A stretch of DNA of 64,000 nucleotides from Bdellovibrio sp. 22V (GTDB lineage Bacteria > Bdellovibrionota > Bdellovibrionia > Bdellovibrionales > Bdellovibrionaceae), in assembly GCF_030169785.1 (NCBI RefSeq), contig NZ_CP125854.1:1178001-1242000 (forward strand), in the 5' to 3' direction. Within the stretch, counting starts at the first letter, position 1; each line of letters starts with the position of its first letter. Shown piece by piece: positions 49,557 to 58,859 of this stretch. Made by a program: the position numbers and the translations under genes. The notes below the pieces were generated by a model that saw nothing but the letters and a program-made list of their open reading frames with translations, had not been told where the DNA came from and ran no database searches.

Positions 49557-50912
49557 ATGACGCAACTGGGACAATTTCGCATTGTAAGGTCTTTAGCTTC
49601 AGGTGGAATGGCAGACATCTTTTTGGTTAAAAAGGTGGGTGGCGATCCATCGCAAACTTTTGTACTCAAGAAGGTTGCGGGTAACGTCAACGACAAATGG
49701 TACTATTCTAAGCTCTTCCTGCGCGAGGCAAAACTTTCACTCTCGTTAACGCATAAAAATCTTGTTCGCACTTTTGAGATGGGTGCGCACGGCGATGATT
49801 TGTACTTGATTCAGGAATATATCAATGGCGTGAATCTCCGCGATGTGACCAGAGTGAGTGAAGCTATCTCTGTGAAGATTCCACTCGAAATGACCTATTA
49901 TCTTATGACAGAGATCGCATTGGGGCTTTCCTACATGCACGGCGAGGTGCCGGGTCCACAAAATCAGGTGTTCGTGCATCGCGATTTAAGCCCGCATAAT
50001 ATTATGCTAAGCCGGGACGGCGAAGTGAAAATTATCGACTTCGGTATTTCGAAATCCTATACCAGCGAGTCATTGACTCAAGTTGGGGCCGTGCGAGGAA
50101 AGTATTCCTATATGAGTCCCGAGCAAATTCAGGGAGCTTCATTGACAGCGGCGTCAGATATTTTTGGTTTAGGCATTATTTTTTACGAGTTGCTTACGGG
50201 AAAGCGTTTTTTCGGAACTGTAAACGAAGTTGAGATCGTGCGAATACTGGATGCTTGGTCCGATGCAAATGTCGAAGAAAAGCTCATGGATGTTAGCGGT
50301 GAAGACCAGGAGATTCTGCGCCGGATGATAGCACCGGACTTCAAGGATCGCGCGTCTTCATCGCAATTAACAAAACTATTTGCGGGTCGCTTGAAGGCTT
50401 TGAACGATAAATATGATAAGGCGTCTTTTGCTCTGTCGTTGCGGGAACTGGTCGGAGACGCGCCGGATCTGGAGTCGGATGCCAGTGTCCCTGTGGCGAC
50501 TCACGAAGCCATCTCATTAAATCAAATCACTTTATATGATGTGTTGACTCGGCAAGAAAAGAAGACGAGCGCCATTCCATTATTCATGATTCTCATTGGG
50601 ATGGCCGTCGCAGGGCTGCATTATTGGAAATACAAACAGGAGGAGTTTGCGGAGCAGAAGAGGTCTCTGGCGGCAGTGGCTCCTCCGCAAAAAAAATCCA
50701 TGCTGATGAACTTTCGCAACTTCAGCAATGAATTCGTTAAAATTTTTGTAAATAACGAAGTCATAGAAGGTTCAAAAGTGAAAACGGGTTTCAAGGTCTA
50801 CGACGGGGATACTCTTGTTATTAAGTACTATTCACATGAAAAGAATAAGTGGCTGAGCCAACAAGTCGTTGTAGACACCTCAAAACCTCTCAATCTCGTA
50901 TTAGATTTATAA
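49557..50912 (+). CDS. Membrane Ser/Thr protein kinase (kinase 2)
   Basis: 451 residues from ATG at 49557, set by alignment with kinase 1 (MTQLGQFRIVRSLASGGMADIFL against 'IGSYDLLKLLATGGMAEIYL'); an in-frame ATG at 49485 with AAGG upstream would add a basic 24-residue leader. Catalytic residues are complete: FVLKK, RE (helix C), HRDLSPHNIML, DFGISK, 'GKYSYMSPEQ'. A membrane helix (IPLFMILIGMAVAGLHYW, about 340-357) leads to a short C-terminal domain ('FVKIFVNNEVIEGSKVKTGFKVYDGDTLVIKYYS') with PEGA-like spacing. It is a paralogue of kinase 1 and also has the palindrome upstream. It precedes fibre 2. Confidence 0.92.
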   Translation: MTQLGQFRIVRSLASGGMADIFLVKKVGGDPSQTFVLKKVAGNVNDKWYYSKLFLREAKLSLSLTHKNLVRTFEMGAHGDDLYLIQEYINGVNLRDVTRVSEAISVKIPLEMTYYLMTEIALGLSYMHGEVPGPQNQVFVHRDLSPHNIMLSRDGEVKIIDFGISKSYTSESLTQVGAVRGKYSYMSPEQIQGASLTAASDIFGLGIIFYELLTGKRFFGTVNEVEIVRILDAWSDANVEEKLMDVSGEDQEILRRMIAPDFKDRASSSQLTKLFAGRLKALNDKYDKASFALSLRELVGDAPDLESDASVPVATHEAISLNQITLYDVLTRQEKKTSAIPLFMILIGMAVAGLHYWKYKQEEFAEQKRSLAAVAPPQKKSMLMNFRNFSNEFVKIFVNNEVIEGSKVKTGFKVYDGDTLVIKYYSHEKNKWLSQQVVVDTSKPLNLVLDL

Positions 50913-50928
50913 GTACTTATAAATTGAT

Positions 50929-50947
50929 GTTCTGGAAAATTCAGAAC
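50929..50947. promoter_or_regulatory. Palindrome GTTCT-N9-AGAAC, copy 11 (before fibre 2)
   Basis: Perfect half sites; spacer GGAAAATTC. Centre 42 bases, about four helical turns, from copy 12. Confidence 0.75.
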
Positions 50948-50970
50948 ACTTCAATTCATGAAGTTTCGCT

Positions 50971-50989
50971 ATTCTGTTTTTATTAGAAC
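50971..50989. promoter_or_regulatory. Palindrome ATTCT-N9-AGAAC, copy 12 (before fibre 2)
   Basis: Nine of ten half-site bases; spacer GTTTTTATT, the reverse orientation of the usual A-rich spacer. Followed by ATTATC. 84 bases before the fibre 2 start. Confidence 0.75.
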
Positions 50990-51072
50990 ATTATCTTTCT
51001 TGACGGGATCTTAATCATATTTAGCGCACTGAAAAGAACTCCGAAATAGATTCATAACTTAGGAGCTCGCCG

Positions 51073-54000
51073 ATGTGCGCACGTTTTCTGACATTCTTTC
51101 TCCTATATTTTTTTATTGCGTCAGTACAGGCTGCAGGGCCGGTCGCATCTTCGGGGTCTCTGACTTACCAAGGTCGTATTTTAAAGTCTGACGGAACGTC
51201 CTTTGAAAACTCCAACGTCTCTTTTGTATTTCAGATTTTGGATCCTTCCGGTCAGTGTGTTGTTTACCAAGAGCAAGTTAACGGTATTAATATGAGTCAG
51301 TCCCGTGGTGTCTTTGACGTTCCTATTGGGATGGGCTCCATTCAATACATCACGGGGACGGGCGCCTCTTCAGTCGTAGATGTTTTCAATAATGATGCAA
51401 GTATTGGTTACTATTGCGGGGCTTGTTCGAGTTCAGGAAATTCTTATAACTGTTCGGCAACGACCACTCCATATAATCCTATCGCCGCTGATGGACGACT
51501 CTTGCGGGTTGCTTTTTATGATGGAACGGGTTGGCAGACGATCACGCCCGATAATGTGATTCGCTCCGTCCCCTATGCCGGATTTTCTTTATCGGCACAA
51601 AAATTGGGAAAAAATTCCGTCGCGGACTTCGTATTAAAGAATGATGTGAATAACTCGGGAGCGGGAAGTGTTTCTTGTGACGGCGGGAAGTTTTTAACTT
51701 GGGATGCGGCAACGAAAAAGTTTGGATGCGCGGCCGTTGGCGGAGCCAATGGTGGCACTGTGACAAGCATCACTGCCGGAGTGGGGCTTAACGGTGGCAC
51801 CATTACTAGCAGTGGAACTATTGATTTGGCAACGACGAGTGTGACAAGTGGAACATATGGATCCGCAACGCAAGTGCCCGTGATCCAAGTGGACTCTTAT
51901 GGCCGTATTACATCGGCTGTAAGTACGACCATCGCTGGGGTTTCTCCAGGCGGAGCCGCCGGAGGCGACCTTTCAGGAAATTACCCTAATCCCACAGTCG
52001 GAGCGCTGAGCGGAAAACCTCTGACGATCACGTCGGCCTCGAGTGGGCAATTTCTGAAATATGATGGAGCGAATTGGGTCAATGCCGCTATTCAACAATC
52101 CGATGTTGCAAATCTTGCGACGACGTTGGGTGGTTACGTTTCTTATTCAAGCATTCCAACCTGCAACTCTGCAAACACGACTCTGACCTTTGTATCGGCG
52201 ACGGACACTTTTTCTTGCACGGCCATTGCAATCGCAGGTTCGAAAGTTTCTGGCGATATCGCAGGCAATGCCAGTGGATTTACGGGTGCTCTTGCTGGTG
52301 ATGTGACGGGGACACAGGGGGCCACTGTGGTTGGCGCAATTCAGGGAAAAGCCGTTGCGACGACAGTGCCGACGACAAATCAAGTTTTACAATTTGATGG
52401 TTCGCAATGGACTCCTGCGACGATCTCGACGGCGCCAAGCGGAGCTGCTGGTGGAGATTTAACTGGAACCTATCCAAATCCTACTTTGAGTCCGATTGTT
52501 GTCGCAGGAACAGGAACAAAAATTACTTACGATACCAAAGGTCGTGTGACTGCTTCAGCCTCATTAGTGGCGGGTGATATTCCGTCTCTTGACTGGAGTA
52601 AAATCGCAACGGGTAAACCCACAACACTTACGGGTTATGGAATTGGTGACGCTATTAAGAACGGCGGTGGTATCGGAGCTATTACTTCGGGAACTGATGC
52701 AAGCAAGTCTTCGCTGACGCCTGCTTCGGGAGATCTTTTTGTCGCAACAGATACGCAAAAAATTTATCGCTATAATGGTTCTGCTTGGGATTTAATGAGT
52801 TCCGCGTCCGGGTCTGGTGGAACGATTACGGGTGTTACGGCGGGTGCAGGACTTTCCGGAGGCGGAACTTCCGGCAATGTGACTTTGAATGTAAACGTGG
52901 GAACGAATGCAAATGAGATCGTTCAACTAGATACCTCTTCAAGGCTTCCGGCTGTGGATGCGAGTCTCTTAACGAATTTGCAGGCGGCACAAATTCCGAA
53001 CTTAGACGTTTCAAAAATCACTACCGGAGTTTTGCCAGTCATTCGCGGCGGTACGGGGCAATCTACTTATACTGACGGTCAGTTGTTAATTGGTAATACA
53101 GCGACGAACGGTCTCTCGAAGGCGACCTTAAGCGCGGGCGCTGGAGTGTCCATTACGAACGGAAATGGTTCTATCACAATTAGCGCGACAGGTTCCGGCG
53201 GGACTGTCACTTCGGTTTCAGGCTCATCTCCGATCAATGTGGCGACGGGAACATCAACGCCGATGATTTCTTTGGCGAATGGTTCAGCAGTAGGACAGGT
53301 GTATCGTTGGGATGGAGCAAGCGCATGGGTCGCAACGAAACTTTTTTATACAGACCTTATCAATGTTGCGAGTGGAAGTCCTTGGCCTGCGTCTTCTTGT
53401 ACAGCGGGACAAGCAGTGACGTGGAGTTCTGCGACGGATAGTTTTTCTTGCACAACATTATCTATTGCAGCAACTCAACTCACGGGAACATTGGTTGCCG
53501 CACAGATGCCTGCATTGAGCGGAGATGTGACATCTGCTGCGGGCTCAACGACTTTAACTCTTGCAACATCCGGCGTGACAGCAGGAACTTATAAGTCTGT
53601 GACAGTCGATGCGAAGGGCAGAGTTACTGCTGGAACAAATCCTACGACTCTTTCCGGTTACGGCATCACGGATGCTGTTAAAAATGCGGGAAGTGGGGCT
53701 GGCAATGTGGTCACAAGTATACAATCGGGAAATACGGCGGGAAGACCCGCAGCAGGTACCGATGGAAGACTCTATTTAGATACACAAGCTGGAATAATCT
53801 ACCGCGATAACGGAGCAAGTTGGACGACAGTCGCTTCAAGCGCAGGAACAGGTATTTCAGCATTGACTGGCGACGTAACGGCATCAGGAACAGGTTCCGT
53901 TGCTGCAACAGTTGGTAAAGTGAATGGTGTAACGTATCCTTCAGGACCCTCCACAAATACAGTTCCTGTTGTCACTGGTGCAAACACAGTGACCTATCAA

Positions 54001-55950
54001 ACAGTGCCATTGGCAGCAGGTGGTACAGGCGCGACGACAGCTGCAGGCGCAAGAACGAATTTAGGACTTGGTTCAGCAGCAACTGTGAATACGGGATCAG
54101 CGGCGGGGAATATTCCTGTCTTGGGAGTTGGCGGATTAGTCGCAAATAAAATTTGTACTTCCGACGGAACGGCGAGCGGAATCATTTGTAGCACGACGAT
54201 GCCGGTGAGTTCGCAATGGATCGCCTCTGGATCTGATATTTACTATAGTGCCGGAAAAGTGGGCGTGGGTGTTACAGCTCCCAGTGCACCTCTTCACGTG
54301 AATGGAAATGCGACCGATGGTAATTTTGATCCTAGCAAGGGTCTATTAATCAGCGGCGGTTCTTGGCCTAATTTAAACAGCTCTCTCACTCTTGCATACG
54401 GGGGAAAATATTCTACGGGTTCTTCTTTAGGGGCTCAGTTTGCTTTAATCGGCGTTAATACTAAGTACGACAGCGCGGCCGACACTTTGAAGCGTCAGGG
54501 AGTGGATTCTTCGCGTGAAAGCTCTATGGCTATCACGATGAATCCATATTCGAATCAAACGGGCGGATACAGAATGGGATTTTGGCTTGGTGCTGGCGGC
54601 GATCCTTCCGAACGCATGGTTATCACCGGTTCCGGAAACGTGGGAATTGGAACGACGTCTCCGGCGTTCAAACTCGAAATCTCCGGCGCTTCGCCTGCTG
54701 ATCAGAAAATCGGAATTGATGGACGACAAACCGTATACTTGCCGTCTCAAGGAGCATTTGCTGGCTCTCTTTTTCTAGGAGATGGAGGCGAAAATCTTCT
54801 TAACACTGACGGTAGTGAAGGATTAGCGAATACGGGGCTTGGCGTTAGTGCACTGTATTCAATTACGAAAGGTAGTTACAATCTGGCCGGTGGTTACCAA
54901 GCACTTTACTCGAATACAACCGGTTCTTATAACGTAGCTTTAGGTCCTTTGGCTCTATTATCTAATTCGACGGGCGGTATCAATACGGCCACCGGGGGCT
55001 ATTCGCTTATGCTCAATACAACCGGTAATCTCAATGTTGCGAATGGGTTTTCTTCACTCAACAATAATACGACCGGTAGCGGAAATGCCGGGATCGGAAC
55101 TTACTCGCTTTATCGTAATACAGAAGGTGTAAACAATGTCGCGGTGGGAACGCAGACGCTTTACAACAATACGATAGGCAATGGAAACACGGCCATTGGA
55201 AATGGCAGTCTGGTAAACGTAACATCGGGTTCAAGTAACATAGGCTTGGGGCGTGGCTCTGGTTCGGCAATTTCAACGGGAAACGCCAACGTCATCATAG
55301 GATCTGATGATGGAACTTCCATTGCGACGCTTTCAAATTATGTTTTGATAGCAGACGGTGTTGGCAACCGCAGAATCACTATTGATAACACCGGTAAGGT
55401 CGGTGTAGGGATCACAAGTCCCGGACAGGCACTTGACGTGTCAGGAAATATTAAAACCAGTGGTTGCTTGTATTACGCAAGTTCCTCGTTGGGAACCTGT
55501 GCTTCAGACGTAAGAATCAAAAAAGACGTTCACGCGTTCGATTTAGGTTTGGAAAGTTTATTAGGGATTCGTCCAGTGTCGTTTAAATATAATGGCCTGG
55601 CTGGTTATCCGGATAATGGTCAGAGTCAGTTAGGTGTGATTGCCCAAGATGTTGAAAAAGTGGCGCCGACCTTAGTGAAAAAACAAATGGTGCAGTTGCG
55701 TGCTGGTGACAAGAAGAAAACAGAAATTAAAGTGGTGGACTATGGAGCTTTCACCTACGTCATTATCAATGCGGTGAAAGACATGTACCAACGTTTCACA
55801 GAGCGATTTGACTCTCAGGACCGGTCCATCGCTTCGATAAAATCAGAAAACGAAGAAATTAAAATTCAAAACATGCAGTTGAAAAACGAGAATTCAGCGA
55901 TTAGGGACTACCTTTGCAAGAAGGACCCTGCGGCTCCGTTCTGCAAATGA
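51073..55950 (+). CDS. Giant mosaic fibre protein with Peptidase_S74 chaperone (fibre 2)
   Basis: 1625 residues, TAGGAG site, signal peptide MCARFLTFFLLYFFIASVQA-A. After an N-terminal domain with cysteines (about 25-200), there are ~800 residues of phage-fibre-type repeats ('GGDLSGNYPNPTVGAL', 'ITGVTAGAGLSGGGTSGNVTL', 'LANGSAVGQVYRWDGASAW', 'GGTGATTAAGARTNLGLGSAA'). Then 'KVGVGVTAPSAPLHVNG' heads, a YadA-head-like run of ~24-residue repeats (about 1260-1410: 'NTTGSYNVALGPLAL', 'NTTGNLNVANGFSSL'), and the C-terminal S74 domain 'CASDVRIKKDVHAF... QLGVIAQDVEKVAPTLV' with a coiled coil. S74 domains trimerise fibres and cut themselves off at the Ser of the SD motif. It matches Bdellovibrio mosaic adhesive trimers, which act in prey recognition. 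Confidence 0.92.
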   Translation: MCARFLTFFLLYFFIASVQAAGPVASSGSLTYQGRILKSDGTSFENSNVSFVFQILDPSGQCVVYQEQVNGINMSQSRGVFDVPIGMGSIQYITGTGASSVVDVFNNDASIGYYCGACSSSGNSYNCSATTTPYNPIAADGRLLRVAFYDGTGWQTITPDNVIRSVPYAGFSLSAQKLGKNSVADFVLKNDVNNSGAGSVSCDGGKFLTWDAATKKFGCAAVGGANGGTVTSITAGVGLNGGTITSSGTIDLATTSVTSGTYGSATQVPVIQVDSYGRITSAVSTTIAGVSPGGAAGGDLSGNYPNPTVGALSGKPLTITSASSGQFLKYDGANWVNAAIQQSDVANLATTLGGYVSYSSIPTCNSANTTLTFVSATDTFSCTAIAIAGSKVSGDIAGNASGFTGALAGDVTGTQGATVVGAIQGKAVATTVPTTNQVLQFDGSQWTPATISTAPSGAAGGDLTGTYPNPTLSPIVVAGTGTKITYDTKGRVTASASLVAGDIPSLDWSKIATGKPTTLTGYGIGDAIKNGGGIGAITSGTDASKSSLTPASGDLFVATDTQKIYRYNGSAWDLMSSASGSGGTITGVTAGAGLSGGGTSGNVTLNVNVGTNANEIVQLDTSSRLPAVDASLLTNLQAAQIPNLDVSKITTGVLPVIRGGTGQSTYTDGQLLIGNTATNGLSKATLSAGAGVSITNGNGSITISATGSGGTVTSVSGSSPINVATGTSTPMISLANGSAVGQVYRWDGASAWVATKLFYTDLINVASGSPWPASSCTAGQAVTWSSATDSFSCTTLSIAATQLTGTLVAAQMPALSGDVTSAAGSTTLTLATSGVTAGTYKSVTVDAKGRVTAGTNPTTLSGYGITDAVKNAGSGAGNVVTSIQSGNTAGRPAAGTDGRLYLDTQAGIIYRDNGASWTTVASSAGTGISALTGDVTASGTGSVAATVGKVNGVTYPSGPSTNTVPVVTGANTVTYQTVPLAAGGTGATTAAGARTNLGLGSAATVNTGSAAGNIPVLGVGGLVANKICTSDGTASGIICSTTMPVSSQWIASGSDIYYSAGKVGVGVTAPSAPLHVNGNATDGNFDPSKGLLISGGSWPNLNSSLTLAYGGKYSTGSSLGAQFALIGVNTKYDSAADTLKRQGVDSSRESSMAITMNPYSNQTGGYRMGFWLGAGGDPSERMVITGSGNVGIGTTSPAFKLEISGASPADQKIGIDGRQTVYLPSQGAFAGSLFLGDGGENLLNTDGSEGLANTGLGVSALYSITKGSYNLAGGYQALYSNTTGSYNVALGPLALLSNSTGGINTATGGYSLMLNTTGNLNVANGFSSLNNNTTGSGNAGIGTYSLYRNTEGVNNVAVGTQTLYNNTIGNGNTAIGNGSLVNVTSGSSNIGLGRGSGSAISTGNANVIIGSDDGTSIATLSNYVLIADGVGNRRITIDNTGKVGVGITSPGQALDVSGNIKTSGCLYYASSSLGTCASDVRIKKDVHAFDLGLESLLGIRPVSFKYNGLAGYPDNGQSQLGVIAQDVEKVAPTLVKKQMVQLRAGDKKKTEIKVVDYGAFTYVIINAVKDMYQRFTERFDSQDRSIASIKSENEEIKIQNMQLKNENSAIRDYLCKKDPAAPFCK

Positions 55951-55965
55951 AACCTATAAAGCGAA

Positions 55966-55986
55966 ACGACCAGAGGGCCTGGTCGT
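55966..55986 (+). terminator. Probable terminator of fibre 2
   Basis: ACGACCAG-AGGGC-CTGGTCGT, an eight-base perfect stem; only a short T-rich tail (ATTCAGTTTT) follows, so it may need Rho or be a weak terminator. Confidence 0.55.
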
Positions 55987-56135
55987 ATTCAGTTTTCAAA
56001 GAGCGAAAAATTTCATCGCAAATTTTGCTTCGTTGCCGAAGCGCGAGGAACCAATCTTAATGATTTTTTTGTCCCCGTCAATGTTCTTTCTTTATTTTTT
56101 TTCAGTTCCGACGAACGTCATGAAATAAAGAAAAT

Positions 56136-56211
<76 letters not shown>

Positions 56212-56299
56212 GAACAAAGTGGAGCTGTTTTCTCGTAACGGCCCAAAAAGGTCAATAGCTTTTTTTCGAAAATTTAATAACTCACCGGAAGTTGCACAA

Positions 56300-56326
56300 T
56301 AAATAAACCGAGGACTGGGCCTCGGT
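56300..56326 (-). terminator. Terminator of the gene at 56367
   Basis: On the minus strand ACCGAGG-CCCAGT-CCTCGGT followed by TTATTT. Located 40 bases past the stop. Confidence 0.75.
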
Positions 56327-56366
56327 CTAGATTGAACTCGACTTAAGTCTTTGGATTTATTGAAGC

Positions 56367-56882
56367 TTAAGCGCTAGCCTTCAATTTTGACGCAAGAAGT
56401 CTGTTGAGCCACTTTCTTTCAAAAGAAAGATCAAACCCCACCTTCTCACCACCAGAAATAATAGCCATATATACTTTTTTAAGGATCTCTACCTCTGTAT
56501 CTAGGCCGTTATCTGCCCCTAGAGACTCCTCAATAGCCTCAAATACACTCACTAAATCCGGTGTCGTTACTACTTTAGGAATACGACCCATATCTAGACC
56601 CAATGTCTCTTGCGGCTTGAAACCAACCAGAGTTTCCGTGAGAAGAACTTTTGTTCCGTTTTTAAAATTCACCTGAATAAAAGGTTTTCCCTCAGAGTCT
56701 GCGCGATGAAGAACTTCACTCACGTCTTGCGTGTTAAAGGAGAATACTTTTCCGTCGAGATCTTGACGAATTTGCACTCGGCCTGACTCATTGATCTTCG
56801 CTCGAAGACCCTTGGAGGCATCGACAAAATTCAAGATGTGATCTAATTCCGCATGTGTCGACTTCGCTTTAGAACTGCTCAA
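56367..56882 (-). CDS. Cytoplasmic protein of unknown function
   Basis: 171 residues without signal peptide or membrane helix. The first half is beta-rich ('GRVQIRQDLDGKVFSFNTQDVSEVLHR', 'PFIQVNFKNGTKVLLTETLVGFKP'), reading like a small OB/SH3-type or dimerisation fold; 'ETLGLDMGRIPKVVTTPDLVSVFEAIEESLG' and a helical end follow ('ILKKVYMAIISGGEKVGFDLSFERKWLNRLL'). Several Bdellovibrio proteins of this size class are conserved with unknown roles. Own terminator; single gene next to tRNA-Ala. Confidence 0.75.
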   Translation of the reverse strand: MSSSKAKSTHAELDHILNFVDASKGLRAKINESGRVQIRQDLDGKVFSFNTQDVSEVLHRADSEGKPFIQVNFKNGTKVLLTETLVGFKPQETLGLDMGRIPKVVTTPDLVSVFEAIEESLGADNGLDTEVEILKKVYMAIISGGEKVGFDLSFERKWLNRLLASKLKASA

Positions 56883-57101
56883 AATACCCTCCCCTACTTA
56901 AAGGGATTTTCTTTACACTAGAGGTATCGACAATCCATAAAAGGACTTAACGAGAAAACAAAAAAAGATGAGAATCCAGCCTCTTAGCCTGTCGCAATTT
57001 GAAAAATAATTGCGATAATGTTTCAAGGCGAGATTCCGTCGGCGGCGTGACTTGTATTGGCTGTGCCGATTTGAGATAAAGATTTTGAAAGAGGCAGCAC
57101 T

Positions 57102-57407
57102 ATGATCATCACACGTTGGCAAGCACCGATTGTTCCCAGCAAAGAACAAGTTCACATGATTCTTGAGTCTGAAGGCTTAGAGCCTTTTGATGAAGTGTAT
57201 GATCCGCAAATGAAAGTGTCTGATCATCGCCATCCCTTTGCCGAAGTGCGCGTGATTGTTGCGGGAGAAATGATCTTTAATATTTCGGGAAATCAGTTTG
57301 TTCTTCGTCCCGGCGATCGCGTGGAAATTCCTGCCAATACCAAGCACTCCCATGTGGCTCAGGGAGCTGCACAGTGCGTTTGCGTGTGCGCACAAAGAGC
57401 GATCTAA
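57102..57407 (+). CDS. Small cupin-domain protein
   Basis: 101 residues forming one cupin barrel: first motif 'DHRHPFAEVRVIVAGEMIFNI' with His, His and Glu as metal ligands, second 'LRPGDRVEIPANTKHSHVAQG' with the third His. A cytoplasmic metal-dependent enzyme or sensor; the substrate cannot be told. The ATG at 57102 has GAGGCAG upstream. Its last four bases overlap the stop of the convergent rarA gene. Confidence 0.88.
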   Translation: MIITRWQAPIVPSKEQVHMILESEGLEPFDEVYDPQMKVSDHRHPFAEVRVIVAGEMIFNISGNQFVLRPGDRVEIPANTKHSHVAQGAAQCVCVCAQRAI

Positions 57408-58714
57408 GTTTTTCCCGAACCCTTCATCCAGTTCAAATATTCACGAATGTTTTTTTCGAATCCGCGCGTGGTCGGCTCATAAAGCTGTGCATCGGCCACT
57501 TCCTCGGGAAGATAAGACTGCTCGGTCCATCCTGTTGGGAAATTGTGCGGATATTTATAGTCTCGACCGTAACCCATATCTTTTGCCATCGCTGTCTTTG
57601 CGGAACGTAAATGCAACGGCACCGGCAGAGTGCGTGTTTTATCCACCAATTCGCGAGCTTTGTTGAGGGCCATGTAAGAGGCGTTCGATTTTGGACATGA
57701 AGCTAAATAAGTCGTCACTTGAGAAAGCGTGATCGCTCCTTCAGGCAAACCAATAGCTTCGACCGCCTGCAAGCCAGAAACAGCGACCGAAATCGCGCGC
57801 GGATCCGCGTTGCCTATGTCTTCGGAGGCCAAGATGATCAAACGACGCGCGATAAAAATAGGATCTTCCCCACCATCAAGCATGCGCGCCAGATAATAAA
57901 CGGCGGCGTCGGGGTCGCTCCCGCGAACACTTTTGATGAAAGCCGAGATAAGATCGTAGTGCATCTCGGAGCTTTTGTCGTAACCGATGGGATTCTGCTG
58001 AAGAAGCTCTCGCATATCATTGACGTCGAGAAGCGCGCCGTCTTTTTCGTCTTTCGTGAAAGTATACAGAATTTCGAGACTGTTGATCAGGCGGCGAGCG
58101 TCTCCGTCGGAATATTCGATCAAATTTGTGATGGCCTCAGCTGTAAGAATCTTATTAAGCGGTTTACTGTAGTGCACTTCCGCTCTATGGATGATTTTAC
58201 GCAGATCTTGATCGGAAAGTCGTTCGAACACGACGACACGACACCGGCTTAAAAGAGCGCGATTAAGTTCATAGCTTGGATTTTCGGTCGTTGCGCCGAC
58301 AAGAACGATATCCCCTTTTTCTACAAATGGAAGCAAGACATCCTGCTGAGCTTTGTTGAAACGATGGATTTCATCCACGAAAAGAACCGTTTTCTGCTGA
58401 TACTGCAGACGACGATCTTTTCCCGACTCACCGACTTCGCGCAAAGCCTTTGCCCCCGTATCGACAGCGTTCAAGTTCACGAAATGGGCATTAAAGTGCT
58501 GTGATAAAGCCAAGGCGAAAGTCGTTTTACCTGTTCCCGGAGGCCCCCAAATAATGAGACTCGGCAAATAGCCTTTTCGCAACATTTGGCCCAACTTTGC
58601 CTGCGGGCCTAAAGTTTTTTCCTGTCCAAAAATCTCGTCCAAGTTTTTCGGACGAAGAACTTCAGACAAAGGCGACGAACTTAAGGCTGCAGAAGAGGAG
58701 GAAAACAAATCCAT
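57404..58714 (-). CDS. rarA: Replication-associated recombination protein RarA (MgsA), AAA+ ATPase
   Basis: 436 residues from the ATG at 58714, chosen to match the family's N-terminus (MDLFSSSSAALSSSPLSEVLRPKNLDEIFGQ); earlier in-frame codons to 58768 are possible and none has a good site. Walker A 'IWGPPGTGKTTFALAL', Walker B 'VLFVDEIHRFNKAQQD', sensor 1 'VGATTENPSYELNRALLSRC', and the RarA C-terminal 'DPDAAVYYLARMLDGGEDPIFIARRL' and 'KDMGYGRDYKYPHNFP' blocks are all present. It acts at stalled replication forks as a tetramer. Single gene. Confidence 0.95.
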   Translation of the reverse strand: MDLFSSSSAALSSSPLSEVLRPKNLDEIFGQEKTLGPQAKLGQMLRKGYLPSLIIWGPPGTGKTTFALALSQHFNAHFVNLNAVDTGAKALREVGESGKDRRLQYQQKTVLFVDEIHRFNKAQQDVLLPFVEKGDIVLVGATTENPSYELNRALLSRCRVVVFERLSDQDLRKIIHRAEVHYSKPLNKILTAEAITNLIEYSDGDARRLINSLEILYTFTKDEKDGALLDVNDMRELLQQNPIGYDKSSEMHYDLISAFIKSVRGSDPDAAVYYLARMLDGGEDPIFIARRLIILASEDIGNADPRAISVAVSGLQAVEAIGLPEGAITLSQVTTYLASCPKSNASYMALNKARELVDKTRTLPVPLHLRSAKTAMAKDMGYGRDYKYPHNFPTGWTEQSYLPEEVADAQLYEPTTRGFEKNIREYLNWMKGSGKT

Positions 58715-58859
58715 AAAGGCTTTTATAGAGGAGGACTTGGCGCAGGTCATGTAGATTTCAATGCGCACGATTTGAATCCGCGCAGGAGGCTGTAATTATA
58801 CAGTATTTGCCTGTTTGCCAATGCGCTTCAGAGGTTTTAGTTCTGAAACAGGAGGCCTT

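Noticed and set aside
42374-55950. Prophage or tail-fibre island
   Set aside because: Tail-fibre-like repeats and S74 occur, but the proteins have Sec signal peptides and no phage structural, packaging, lysis or integrase gene is near. A host fibre (MAT) explains them better.
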